DNA from: Halobacillus locisalis
GTDB taxonomy: Bacteria > Bacillota > Bacilli > Bacillales > Halobacillaceae
Direction of reading: 5' to 3'
Assembly: GCF_013694105.1 (NCBI RefSeq)
Contig: NZ_JACEFG010000004.1
Location: 124,001 to 188,000 of the forward strand
DNA length: 64,000 nucleotides
This document shows positions 25,177-33,858 of this stretch, piece by piece. Each line of letters starts with the position of its first letter. Position 1 is the stretch's first letter. The position numbers and the translations under genes are program-made. The notes below the pieces were generated by a model, which did no database searches, had not been told where the DNA came from, and was given only the letters and a program-made list of their open reading frames with translations.

Positions 25177-25295
25177 GAGAAAGGTTCTGCTCAATGGAAG
25201 TTTGTTTTGTGCGCAGATGGTATGGCCGTTTCGACGCTTTTCAATATATAGAGCAGCCAACACCGCTGAGAAAAGTCCTCTCTCGATTGCTTAAC
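25177..25295. repeat. Degenerate ~55-bp repeat locus 2
   Basis: GAGAAAGGTTCTGCTCA followed after a small insertion by GTTTTGTG (25177-25211), and a second unit CGCTGAGAAAAGTCCTCTCTC near 25272-25292. These match units at 10229-10352 and 51050-51190. No reading frame is shared. Confidence 0.4.
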
Positions 25296-25381
25296 GCCTT
25301 GATTCGAGCGAAAAAGGTAGATGTGCAGGTAGGGACAAAAGAATGACTTGCCTGTCTCTGTTTGCTTTCACTTCATTATCC

Positions 25382-25534
25382 TTAGTTTGGTGGTATATTC
25401 ATTAGGAGTATAAAGGCATAAAGGAGCAGTACAACCCCCATGATCCAGTAGCTCGTTTTCGTCAACTTCTTGAAAATAACGAAAAACGTGATGAGCACGA
25501 CAGATAATATGAAGAACCAATAAAATAAAGTCAT
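25382..25534 (-). CDS. Small membrane protein, 50 aa
   Basis: A 50-aa frame starting MTLFYWFFILSVVLITFFVI, then a basic KKLTKTSYW turn and a second hydrophobic helix ending MNIPPN. Two helices with a positive loop give a hairpin membrane protein with a clear positive-inside pattern. The ribosome site is only a GAGG six bases upstream. The coding-like amino acid pattern is the main support. No family is known to me. It stands alone on the minus strand. Confidence 0.5.
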   Translation of the reverse strand: MTLFYWFFILSVVLITFFVIFKKLTKTSYWIMGVVLLLYAFILLMNIPPN

Positions 25535-25746
25535 GTGAGCCTCTGACTTCCAGAAGTGGTTTTAGAAACAAATGGATATATGAACGGTAACAATGAGGAG
25601 CGCCTCCTATTTAATACGTCTGTTTGTACAATCATAAATTGATTGGTAGCCAGCGTTCAAGTTTTTCTCCTTTGTATCGTTTAAACTCCTGTCATTATGG
25701 GAAAAGTAGAAGGTAGCAGCTATGGCGAGAATGGGGAGGGGAAGGT

Positions 25747-25785
25747 ATGCTTAGGTTGCAATGCACGAAGAATACTTATACATGA
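25747..25785 (+). promoter_or_regulatory. 12-codon upstream ORF coupled to the methyltransferase start
   Basis: GGGGAGGGGAAGGT, the only strong ribosome site in this stretch, serves an ATG at 25747 that encodes MLRLQCTKNTYT and stops with TGA at 25783-25785. That TGA overlaps the ATG at 25782 in the frame of the methyltransferase, an ATGA junction typical of translational coupling. Confidence 0.45.
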
Positions 25786-26339
25786 ATGTTTTCGAGGTAT
25801 TGTTTATCGTTATTACAGTACTTTGGTTAGTGGAATTCTTCTTATTCCGAAACCGGAGTAGCGAAGATGGTGGACAGCTTGAGCGTCGATCTTTTCCTCT
25901 CATTCTTGTTGCCATTATTCTAGCGATTGTTTTATCTCTAGTGATGAGAGAGTTGCAAACGGGGATTATCGTTTCTAGCACTCTATGGTGGGTAGGATTA
26001 GTGATCTACGCTGCTGGAGTGGGCTTGAGATACTGGGGGATTTTGCATTTAAAAGATCAATTCACCCGGGATGTATCCGTTCAAAAGGGGGATAAGCTAG
26101 TCAGTACCGGACCGTACCGGAAGTTGAGGCATCCTCTTTATACAGGGCTTTTTTTTATCATCGTCGGTTTTTGTTTGGGAGTAGGGAATATATGGACGGC
26201 TGTGTTCTGTGGAGGTCTTGTGACCATTGCTTTACTACATAGAATTCGCATAGAAGAAGCAATGCTTATTGAAGCTCACGGGGACTTGTACCGGCAGTGG
26301 TGTGAGAACAGATACCGCTTAGTTCCATTTGTTTATTAA
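25782..26339 (+). CDS. Isoprenylcysteine carboxyl methyltransferase (ICMT)-family membrane protein
   Basis: A 185-aa membrane protein from the ATG at 25782; an ATG seven codons earlier (25761) is the alternative, and neither has a normal ribosome site of its own. Four hydrophobic helices precede the family signature GPYRKLRHPLYTGLFFI and the ending RIEEAMLIEAHGDLYRQWCENRYRLVPF, matching the ICMT/phospholipid methyltransferase-like fold that uses S-adenosylmethionine. It ends just before the CrtN-like desaturase gene, 17 bases apart, so the two are probably co-transcribed. Methylation of a carotenoid acid or quinone-type lipid is an inference from this pairing. Confidence 0.8.
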   Translation: MNVFEVLFIVITVLWLVEFFLFRNRSSEDGGQLERRSFPLILVAIILAIVLSLVMRELQTGIIVSSTLWWVGLVIYAAGVGLRYWGILHLKDQFTRDVSVQKGDKLVSTGPYRKLRHPLYTGLFFIIVGFCLGVGNIWTAVFCGGLVTIALLHRIRIEEAMLIEAHGDLYRQWCENRYRLVPFVY

Positions 26340-26356
26340 ATTCGGAGGTGGATGCT

Positions 26357-27862
26357 TTGAACAAAAAGAAAGCGATCGTTGTTGGAGCAGGTCTTGGTGG
26401 AATGTCAGCAGCTATCAGATTGAATGCTGATGGGTATGATGTGAAAGTCATCGAGAAAAACAGTAATATCGGTGGGAAATTGAATAAGCGGGAAGGAAAA
26501 GGATTCACTTTTGACACAGGGCCATCGATCTTGACGATGCCGTGGGTGCTGGAGCAATTGTTTGAAAGTGTTCACCGTCGCCTTGAGGATTATATCACTG
26601 TAGAACGTGTAGAGCCGCAGTGGAGAACATTTTTTGAAGACGGAAAGCAGCTTGATGTGACAAGCGACCTGCCTTCTATGTTGGAAGAGATGGCGAAAGT
26701 GACTGATCGACCGAACCGTAAACTGACAGATTTCCTATCATATAGTCAGGACATGTATGAATTATGTATGAAGAGCTTCTATAAATATAGTATCTCGGAT
26801 TTGAAAGATTTGAAGAGCCATCATAAGCTTAGTGAGCTCTTTCAGATGGATCCGATGAGCACGGTAGCGAAATCGACGAAAAAGCAATTTGATAATAAGT
26901 ACTTAGAGCAGTTGTTCAATTTCTTTGTGATGTACGTCGGTTCGAATCCGTATTCTTCACCAGCTATTCTGAACCAGCTTGTGTATGTGCAACTTGGGCT
27001 AGGGATTCATTATGTCAAAGGTGGCATGTACAAGATTGCTGAAGCTATGGGTCAGTTGATGGAAGAGCTTCGAGTTGATGTTCAATTGAATACGCCGGTC
27101 AAACAACTCGTTGTGGAAGGGGACCGTGTCGTTGGTGTCGAGACGGAAGATGGAACCGTCCATGAAGCGGATGTGATTGTGTCGAACTTAGAAGCGATTC
27201 CGGCATATCGCCGTTTAGCTCCTGCTACTTCTAAAGTGAAGAAGGAAACGAAGTCTCTGGAGAAGAAATTTGATCCGACCGTCTCTGGGCTTGTTCTTCT
27301 ATTAGGTACAGATAAGAAGTTCGATCACTTGAAGCACCATAACTTCTTTTTCTCAGAAGACCCGGAGAAAGAATTCAAACAGATCTTCGACCAAGGCAAG
27401 CCGGCAGACGATCCGACGATTTATATTGGAATTTCTTCCCGCTCAGATGATACGCAAGCGCCGGAAGGAAAAGATAACTTATTCGTGTTGACCCACGTAC
27501 CACCGCTGACGAATGGCAAGCGTAAGCCGATAGATTGGAATCAATACCGAGAAGTTGTGTTAGATAAATTAGAACGAATGGGCGTCTCAGGCCTTCGTGA
27601 TTCAATAGAATTCGAATACCGTTTCACTCCAGAGGATTTGGAGTCTCTTTACGGGCCGAATGGTGGTTCCATTTATGGAATTGCTGCTGATCGTAAAACG
27701 AATGGCGGCTTCAAGATTCCTTCAAAGAGCCAAGTTTATGAAGGTCTCTATTTCGTCGGTGGGTCTACTCACCCTGGCGGAGGAGTTCCGATGGTTACGT
27801 TATCCGGTCAATTGACAGCAGACTTAATTAAAGAACAAGAAAAAGAAACTGTAAAGTCATAA
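26357..27862 (+). CDS. Phytoene desaturase family oxidoreductase (CrtN/CrtI-like)
   Basis: A 501-aa FAD-dependent enzyme of normal family length. The N-terminal dinucleotide motif VVGAGLGGMSAAIRL and KVIEKNSNIGGKLN, the family motif FDTGPSILTMPWVLEQLF, and the C-terminal GLYFVGGSTHPGGGVPMVTLSGQ segment are all present. Bacillaceae relatives desaturate or oxidise C30 carotenoids (CrtN, CrtNb, CrtP), and the exact step cannot be read. TTG at 26357 follows GGAGGTGG by five to six bases and gives MNKKKAIVVGAG; the GTG at 26348 lies inside the ribosome site. No squalene/dehydrosqualene synthase or glycosyltransferase lies next to it. A terminator follows. Confidence 0.9.
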   Translation: MNKKKAIVVGAGLGGMSAAIRLNADGYDVKVIEKNSNIGGKLNKREGKGFTFDTGPSILTMPWVLEQLFESVHRRLEDYITVERVEPQWRTFFEDGKQLDVTSDLPSMLEEMAKVTDRPNRKLTDFLSYSQDMYELCMKSFYKYSISDLKDLKSHHKLSELFQMDPMSTVAKSTKKQFDNKYLEQLFNFFVMYVGSNPYSSPAILNQLVYVQLGLGIHYVKGGMYKIAEAMGQLMEELRVDVQLNTPVKQLVVEGDRVVGVETEDGTVHEADVIVSNLEAIPAYRRLAPATSKVKKETKSLEKKFDPTVSGLVLLLGTDKKFDHLKHHNFFFSEDPEKEFKQIFDQGKPADDPTIYIGISSRSDDTQAPEGKDNLFVLTHVPPLTNGKRKPIDWNQYREVVLDKLERMGVSGLRDSIEFEYRFTPEDLESLYGPNGGSIYGIAADRKTNGGFKIPSKSQVYEGLYFVGGSTHPGGGVPMVTLSGQLTADLIKEQEKETVKS

Positions 27863-27877
27863 GATAATGGGTGTAAG

Positions 27878-27902
27878 GGCCAGCGATTGCTGGTCTTTTT
27901 TT
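27878..27902 (+). terminator. Terminator of the desaturase operon
   Basis: Seven-base stem GGCCAGC / GCTGGTC (one wobble), loop GATT, then T8. Confidence 0.8.
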
Positions 27903-28037
27903 ATGAGCTGTAGAATACCATGCTTCTTAGGGCATACTGTTCAGATGAGTTGGTGTGTACGCTCAACCTTAATGGATTTATTTTCTAAATAAAATATTAA
28001 GCGGAAATCGTTTCGTGAGATAAGGGTAAGGGAATGG

Positions 28038-29060
28038 ATGACCAATATAGCTTTACATAGATTGAGGTGGTTGGATTTGGCAGATTGGATTGTGTTTTCG
28101 CTGTTCTTCCTTGCGGGGGTCGGAACATTTTTTGTAGCCTCGCAATTATCGATTTTCGGGGATGCTGTGAAAGAAAAAAGTCGTGCTTCGTCAGCTTTCA
28201 TGGGAGCGATCATAGGGGTGGCCATTTCTTTGCCCGAGCTTACATCGAGCGTCACGGCGATCATAATAGATAGCCCGGACTTAGCTGTAGGAAATCTGAT
28301 TGGCAGTAACCTGTTTAACATTATGGGTCTTGCTATCTTTGATATCGTGTATCGTCGTTATCAAATCATGACGCATGCAACGCCGGAGAGTAAGATGTAT
28401 GGGTGGCTTGTCATCTTTATGACGCTCGTGGTGGTAGCGGGGTTATCACTCACATTACCTACCGCAGTGTTCCATATAAGCTATACATCGATTATTATTG
28501 TGATGCTCTATTTTATTGGATCGAAATATATCAATGACCGGACAGACTATCAAGGTCGGAAAGTGAAGAAAGAAAACGAGAAATATAGTGATTATACGTA
28601 CAAGCAGGTGTTAGTCAGGTTTATTGCGGCAGCGTTTGCGATTATGCTCATCGGTAGTGTGTTAACCGTGACGGCTGAAAGGATATCGGTCATTACCGGA
28701 ATTGGCGCTTCATTTATCGGCTCTTTCTTAGTCGCGATCAGTACGTCTTTACCGGATGCTGTCAGTGTAGGGACGGCACTCAAGTTACGCAATTTTAATT
28801 TGGGAATCAGTTCTCTTTTGGGGAGTAATGCGTTTAATCTGATGATTCTCGCGATTACCGATGCTTTCTACTTTCGGGGCAATCTACTGCAGGAATCAGG
28901 AGTGGCGAACATCATTACAGGAGGCGTTTCGATCCTGTTCATCTTGTTCGTAATCTACAGCATCACACGTAATCATAAACGAGCTGGATACTTGATCCCT
29001 TCAATGTTGATCATCGTCTGCTATTTCATTACGACGTATTTTGTATTTCAAATCAAATAG
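28038..29060 (+). CDS. Sodium:calcium antiporter (CaCA family, YrbG-like)
   Basis: A 340-aa membrane protein with ten hydrophobic helices in two inverted halves. Each half carries the CaCA alpha repeat: GAIIGVAISLPELTSSVTAI with GNLIGSNLFNI in the first, and GSFLVAISTSLPDAVSVGTAL with GSNAFNLMILAI in the second. These bind Na and Ca; the second repeat has Asp where many have Glu (SLPD). The first ATG with AAGGGA upstream is used, but a TTG at 28077 six bases after TTGAGGTGG would give a more typical short N-terminus. It probably exports Ca or another cation, useful to a halophile. Monocistronic. Confidence 0.87.
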   Translation: MTNIALHRLRWLDLADWIVFSLFFLAGVGTFFVASQLSIFGDAVKEKSRASSAFMGAIIGVAISLPELTSSVTAIIIDSPDLAVGNLIGSNLFNIMGLAIFDIVYRRYQIMTHATPESKMYGWLVIFMTLVVVAGLSLTLPTAVFHISYTSIIIVMLYFIGSKYINDRTDYQGRKVKKENEKYSDYTYKQVLVRFIAAAFAIMLIGSVLTVTAERISVITGIGASFIGSFLVAISTSLPDAVSVGTALKLRNFNLGISSLLGSNAFNLMILAITDAFYFRGNLLQESGVANIITGGVSILFILFVIYSITRNHKRAGYLIPSMLIIVCYFITTYFVFQIK

Positions 29061-29102
29061 AAAAAGCTTCTGCAACCCAAACATGGATGCAGAAGCTTTT
29101 TT
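29061..29102. terminator. Bidirectional terminator
   Basis: Thirteen-base perfect stem AAAAGCTTCTGCA / TGCAGAAGCTTTT with flanking A and T runs, between the convergent antiporter and MMPL genes. Confidence 0.88.
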
Positions 29103-29131
29103 GTGTTCTAGGACGTATTGAACATAAGAAT

Positions 29132-31270
29132 TTAACTGGACGTTTCTTTTTTCTTCACTTGATTGGCTTTTGTGAATGGTAACCACCAGTTCCAGTCGCC
29201 GAGAAGCTTCATCAAGCTAGGGACTAGAAGTAAACGAATGATCGTGGCATCGATAAAGATGGCGACTGCAATCCCGATTCCGATCTGTTTAACAGGAACA
29301 ACGCCTGTAAATGCGAATGCTCCTGTGATGACAATCATGATTAAAGCAGCAGAAGTAATGATCTTGCTCGTATTAGCCAACCCTTCTACTGTAGACTTCG
29401 TGTTGTCTCCATTTTGTAAATAAAATTCATGGATTCTGGAGATTAGGAACACTTCGTAGTCCATACTCAACCCGAACACGAGGCTGAACACGATGACAGG
29501 TAAAACAAGGGCGATATCCGCCTCATTGAGCCCGAAGTGACCTCCTTGGAAGATCCACACAAGGATACCGAATGTAGAGGCAAGTCCGATGATGTTCATG
29601 AGAATCGCTTTTAACGGGATGATGACGGACCGGAAAGCGATAGTCAAAATGATGAAAGTGGAGATGATGATGATCGCTAATGTGATGCCGATCTTATCGT
29701 AAATTTCGGTATAGATTTCTTCGTTGAATTTTGGTTGACCGCCAAACATCATCTCTACGTCCCATGAATCGCTCGACCACTGGGTCATCAGTTCTTGGGC
29801 CTCCGAAGAGTTAGCGGAAGCTGTCAAATGCACAGGAATCATCAGTAAATCTTCATTAATGAATTGGTTGATAGCCGGTTGCAACTGTTCTCTTACTTGA
29901 GGTTGGTCGAGAGACGCTGCGAGCTCTTCGGGTGTGTTGAAATCGGTTGCTGAATAAAGGGTATCGACGGAGTCGACAATTTCTTCATCCGATAATTGCT
30001 CTTCAAGATCTTTGATTTGTTCAAGACCATCTGACTCCAACCAATCGCCATCCCGTTCAGCGATGACGTAGGCTGTGCTTTCTTCCCCGTCCATGAACGT
30101 CTCATCAATCGTCTCAAAAGCGGCGCGAGAATCATAACTCTTAGGGAGTGCGTCGATTGTCGGAATTGATAGATTCATATTGAACACAGGGATGACGCCA
30201 ATCCCTAGAATGATGAGCGCAATAAAGGCGATGATCACGGGATGCTTCATTACGCCGCGGGCGAATGTCCGCCATCTAGGTGTAGTATCTTTATCTGTCG
30301 AAATGATCCTCCACTTATCAATTTTTGATCCTAACACGTACAGGAGTGAAGGGAGCAAGGTGAGAGAAGCAAGCACCGCTGCAACAATGACAATGGATCC
30401 GCCGATTGCAATGTTTGTGAAAATATCGACTTGTATGACGCTCATGGCAGCAAGTCCGATAAACACACAAACAGCAGAAAAGATAATGGAACGACCTGCT
30501 GTCTGGATGGTCGTCATTAAGGCTTCGGCTTTTTCTTGTTTCAAGCGTTCCTCCCGGTAGCGGTTGATAAACAGTAAGGCAAAATCAATGCTTAAAGCAA
30601 GGCCGATCATGGGAACAATATTCAGGATGAAAATGGACAACTGTGTATCTTGACCGATGATCGCTAACACCCCGAAACCTGCTACAATCGTTATGGCTCC
30701 GATGATCAGAGGGAGCAGGGAAGCGACGACCGTTCCGAATGCAAGCAATAAAATGAGTAAGGCGACAGGGAGGCCGATTAATTCGGCGCGCTTCAAATCG
30801 TCTTGGCTTGCTTTATTTATGTCTTCTGAAATGACAGGGGCTCCGGTTAAACTGACGCCTGATTCTTCAGACGTAATATCTTTAACATCACTGATGACTT
30901 GATTTATATCCAATGACTCATCTGTGAAGAACAGGGATGCATAGGCAACATCGCCTTCTTGCATCTCTTCGTTATCGATTGGTGACTGGATGCTTGATGC
31001 TGCATCCAAGTCTTCTATTTCCGTTAAAAGCGATGAAATCTCTTCATCTGATTTTTCTTCAAACAATACCAGTAAAGTCGATTCTGGGAAGTCGAACTCT
31101 TCGTTCAGGATGTCTTCCACTTCTTCAAATTCTCCATCTGTACGAAACCCGTCACCGTCTAATAATGAAGGTAACTGTATGGCGAAGTACCCCATGGCGA
31201 CTGCGATTACAATCCATAGGGCTAAGAGCCATTTATGGAACCGCACAATCAAAGAGGATAGTTTACTCAT
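29132..31270 (-). CDS. MMPL/RND-type transporter
   Basis: A 712-aa protein with two MMPL modules. Each has one helix, an extracellular domain (about 35-170 and 370-510), then five helices. The second module shows the SMDYEVFLISRI motif with the Asp-Tyr pair of the proton relay, and the first has the matching SIDFALLFINRYREE. Family members export lipids, peptides or drugs using proton motive force; B. subtilis YdfJ is related. ATG at 31270 is nine bases after AAAGGAG; GTG and TTG just upstream are less favourable. No regulator is adjacent. Substrate unknown. Confidence 0.9.
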   Translation of the reverse strand: MSKLSSLIVRFHKWLLALWIVIAVAMGYFAIQLPSLLDGDGFRTDGEFEEVEDILNEEFDFPESTLLVLFEEKSDEEISSLLTEIEDLDAASSIQSPIDNEEMQEGDVAYASLFFTDESLDINQVISDVKDITSEESGVSLTGAPVISEDINKASQDDLKRAELIGLPVALLILLLAFGTVVASLLPLIIGAITIVAGFGVLAIIGQDTQLSIFILNIVPMIGLALSIDFALLFINRYREERLKQEKAEALMTTIQTAGRSIIFSAVCVFIGLAAMSVIQVDIFTNIAIGGSIVIVAAVLASLTLLPSLLYVLGSKIDKWRIISTDKDTTPRWRTFARGVMKHPVIIAFIALIILGIGVIPVFNMNLSIPTIDALPKSYDSRAAFETIDETFMDGEESTAYVIAERDGDWLESDGLEQIKDLEEQLSDEEIVDSVDTLYSATDFNTPEELAASLDQPQVREQLQPAINQFINEDLLMIPVHLTASANSSEAQELMTQWSSDSWDVEMMFGGQPKFNEEIYTEIYDKIGITLAIIIISTFIILTIAFRSVIIPLKAILMNIIGLASTFGILVWIFQGGHFGLNEADIALVLPVIVFSLVFGLSMDYEVFLISRIHEFYLQNGDNTKSTVEGLANTSKIITSAALIMIVITGAFAFTGVVPVKQIGIGIAVAIFIDATIIRLLLVPSLMKLLGDWNWWLPFTKANQVKKKETSS

Positions 31271-31410
31271 CAACACAAACTCCTTTATATCAATCTCTTA
31301 TTTCTGTAGCTCTGCTCATCCTTGTTGCTGATCCTTAATTTCTCCTACTCCGTTATAACCCTCTCTATCCTGAATATGAGTCTCTTGGCTCCTCTATGGA
31401 AGAATGACTA

Positions 31411-31537
31411 GGGTGTGGTGGGAAATAACCCTCTTTCCTGCGGTGGAACCGGCAAGCTTCCTCGGTCGTTGGCACTCCCTGTGGGGTCTCGCCTGAGTCC
31501 TTCTCCCGCGGGAGTCTCGTCATTTCCCATCACACCC
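31411..31537 (+). repeat. Dispersed ~120-bp inverted-repeat element, copy D
   Basis: Terminal inverted repeats of 19 bases (17 complementary) starting GGGTGTGGTGGGAAATAAC. The body is very close to copy A over CTTTCCTGC, AACCGGCAA, CTTCCTCG-TCGTTG, CACTC-CTGTGGGGTCTCGCC and CCTTCTCCCGCGGGAGTCTC. It lies in the divergent gap between the MMPL and uracil-DNA glycosylase genes. Confidence 0.8.
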
Positions 31538-31853
31538 ACCCAAATATAGATAGTCGGACCATTTTTTGATGTAAGAATGTCGACATGAATATAATCAACT
31601 CATACGCTGAGAATAACAATCATTGACGAAAGTATCTCAACCTTATTCGCTATTTGCATGTGATTTCGAGAGACTGTATAGGCACGGGGAGATAAGTATA
31701 GTAGAGAAAAATGACATCAATGTGTAACAGGATATTTATATACATGCTCCCTTCAAATCATACTCCTTTTCCTTTCTTTTGAAAACTGATAGGTCGTTAG
31801 GTGTAGGGTTGATGATGTTGTGGAAAATACCAAAGGAAGTGGAGGTGGGATGA
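31538..31853. other. Intergenic stretch, no gene seen
   Basis: AT-rich divergent upstream region with no open frame bearing a ribosome site, no strong consensus promoter and no long inverted repeat that I could find. Confidence 0.4.
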
Positions 31854-32492
31854 ATGGAGATTCCTGAGAATATTATTAATGAAGCGAAACAGAGAATAGA
31901 ACCTTATGCAGTCGAAGGATTTGTGTTAGGGAAAGGGGATCAGAATAGCGACATCATGGTTGTCGGGGAAGCCCCTGGTGAGAATGAAGCGGTAAAAGGA
32001 GTACCTTTTATTGGCCGTGCAGGAAAAGAACTGGATAAGCAATTCAATCTGTTGGGGTGGGATCGAGAGAAGGTCTACATTACGAGTGTTGTGCGAAGTC
32101 GTCCTTATCGCTGGGTTGAGGCGAACAATGAGTCAGGCCAGAGGAAAGCGAACCGAAAGCCCAATCAAAAAGAAATCATCGCTCATGCGCCGTTATTGGA
32201 TTATCAAATACGTAAGGTGGATCCTTCTGTTATTGTAGCGCTTGGTGGTGTTGCCTTTAAGCGACTGACAGGGGGTGAGCAACGAATGAGTGATGTGGTC
32301 GGTGAGGTTTTTGAAACCAGGGTCTTATGCTGGGATATAGAAGGAGGTCAGTGGTCGGAGTCTGAACGGACTTATGAAATCATACCGCTCTATCACCCTG
32401 CCGCAGTATTTTATAATCCGAAGATCAGAGCGGAAATCGAAAGTTCCTTAGAAAAAGTCAGGGATTACTTAGGTCAGAATAGAAAGAAATAA
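31854..32492 (+). CDS. Uracil-DNA glycosylase superfamily protein lacking Fe-S cysteines
   Basis: A 212-aa protein of the family 4/5 uracil-DNA glycosylase fold. Motif 1 GEAPGENEAVKGVPFIGRAGKELD, the YITSVVRSRP stretch, DPSVIVALGGVAFKRL, and motif 2 YHPAAVFYNP are clear. Family 4 enzymes carry four cysteines for a 4Fe-4S cluster; here only one cysteine is present, and the usual KCRP is RSRP, so the cluster is absent. It probably still removes uracil or related bases, but this is inferred. GGAGGTGGG lies before ATG. Convergent with the anti-sigma gene. Confidence 0.82.
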   Translation: MEIPENIINEAKQRIEPYAVEGFVLGKGDQNSDIMVVGEAPGENEAVKGVPFIGRAGKELDKQFNLLGWDREKVYITSVVRSRPYRWVEANNESGQRKANRKPNQKEIIAHAPLLDYQIRKVDPSVIVALGGVAFKRLTGGEQRMSDVVGEVFETRVLCWDIEGGQWSESERTYEIIPLYHPAAVFYNPKIRAEIESSLEKVRDYLGQNRKK

Positions 32493-32523
32493 AAAACATC
32501 CGCTACCTTTTAGCGGATGTTTG
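32491..32523. terminator. Bidirectional terminator
   Basis: Twelve-base perfect stem AAACATCCGCTA / TAGCGGATGTTT, loop CCTTT, between convergent genes. Confidence 0.88.
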
Positions 32524-32528
32524 AAATG

Positions 32529-33164
32529 TTATTGAGCTTGTGGAAGCGGTTCTTTACGCTCGAACACGAAATATCCTTGCTTGCTGATGGATGTGGAGCC
32601 GATTCCTGTGTTCCGCCTGCTTTCGATGGCGATTCGATCCTCGTCATCTTCGCCCTTGATGCTATAGATTTCTGTCTCTTGCCGCAGGGTTTCGTCCATC
32701 ATTCGTTTGATTTGAATGGTTCCTAATACTTCGCCTAACTCTTCGGTTTGCACGGTTTTTCCTGTCTGCACAAATTGATGGTCATTATGGATGACATAGG
32801 TTTCCCTTATCATGGTGGATTGTTTAGGTGAGGGCGAAGTGATATCGGCTTTCTTTTGATCGAAACTCAATAGGTTGGCATTTGTCTGTGTTTTCAGCTC
32901 TGTGACGGAACTTTTGGATGGCAACATATTTGCAGTGTATATAGCGTGATCCGCCGGGTTCGTCACGAATTGAATACAGAAGAAAGTCAAAGCTGCAATC
33001 AGCGGAAGTGGGGCGGTTCGCCTGATCCAGGAAGGGGTTGTGGACGGTCTAGCTTTGGGTGCCCTTAGTACAGCTTTCTTCATATGTTCTTCGTCAAACG
33101 GAACTTCATCGTATTTTAACTGTCGATCCAATTTCTTTAACTTGCGATCGAGTAAGTCATTCAT
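32529..33164 (-). CDS. Probable anti-sigma factor (membrane)
   Basis: A 211-aa protein with a basic cytoplasmic N-terminal part (1-48, LDRKLKKLDRQLKYDEVPFDEE), one membrane helix at about 50-68 and a 140-aa outer domain. Its ATG overlaps the stop of the ECF sigma gene by four bases (ATGA), so the pair is translationally coupled. The arrangement and topology match anti-sigma factors that hold their sigma at the membrane until cleaved. There is no zinc HxxxCxxC motif, so it is not of the ZAS type. Sequence identity to a named family is not evident to me; the assignment is mainly by context. Confidence 0.7.
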   Translation of the reverse strand: MNDLLDRKLKKLDRQLKYDEVPFDEEHMKKAVLRAPKARPSTTPSWIRRTAPLPLIAALTFFCIQFVTNPADHAIYTANMLPSKSSVTELKTQTNANLLSFDQKKADITSPSPKQSTMIRETYVIHNDHQFVQTGKTVQTEELGEVLGTIQIKRMMDETLRQETEIYSIKGEDDEDRIAIESRRNTGIGSTSISKQGYFVFERKEPLPQAQ

Positions 33165-33742
33165 TCCGACGTACCTCCTTCTGAAGTCATTTGCTTTTGT
33201 AAAAGCTGGCGTGCCCGTCTGAGTCTTGTTTTGACTGTGTTAGGGCTCGCTTGAATGACGTCAGCTAATTCGTTTGTATCGAACTCTTCAAAATAATATA
33301 GAATGATGATCTCTCTATATTTTCCCTCAAGCGCTAAAATATGTTGAAATAATTCTTCGTCTTCACTTTGGTTCAACACGTACTCTTCGGGTGTATATTG
33401 CGTCGAAGGGAGGCTTCTGAACAACTCTGTCCCTTTTTTGACGACTCTTTTCATATAAGAGCTTTTCAAATGGTCTTTACACAGATTGATTGAAATTTTG
33501 TATAACCAGGTTTTCACACTAGATTCTTCTTTAAAGCTCGAGTATTTTTGATACGCTTTAATAAACGTCTCTTGAGTGATATCTTCAGCTAAGGAGTGGT
33601 CTTTTACATAGGAGTAGGCTAACCACTTTAAATCATGGCCATAATCTTGAATCCACTGTTCGACCCGTTGATCCATGTCGACCTTATCATCGGGGGTGAC
33701 GGGGCTTGTGCGTTGTTTATGTATCAATTTGTCCCACCTCAT
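33161..33742 (-). CDS. ECF RNA polymerase sigma factor
   Basis: A 193-aa ECF sigma factor. Region 2 runs from about 30 to 100 (LAYSYVKDHSLAEDITQETFIKAYQ, then SVKTWLYKISINLCKDHLKS), region 4 from about 125 to 185 (ALEGKYREIIILYYFEEFDTNELADVIQASPNTVKTRLRRAR). The N-terminal 22 residues are atypical; internal starts (TTG at 33727 after AGGTGG, or ATG at residue 23) are possible because the first ATG has only a distant AGGAG. Coupled to its probable anti-sigma. I could not identify an autoregulatory ECF promoter upstream. Target regulon unknown. Confidence 0.9.
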   Translation of the reverse strand: MRWDKLIHKQRTSPVTPDDKVDMDQRVEQWIQDYGHDLKWLAYSYVKDHSLAEDITQETFIKAYQKYSSFKEESSVKTWLYKISINLCKDHLKSSYMKRVVKKGTELFRSLPSTQYTPEEYVLNQSEDEELFQHILALEGKYREIIILYYFEEFDTNELADVIQASPNTVKTRLRRARQLLQKQMTSEGGTSE

Positions 33743-33858
33743 AACTTAGACGACACTCCTTTGCTTGAGGTTTTGGTAAAATAGAAATATCTAACTCTAT
33801 TAAAACACGTTTAGCTATATTTGGAAAATGCGGTCTCGTTCATCAGGGGGAATGAAGA

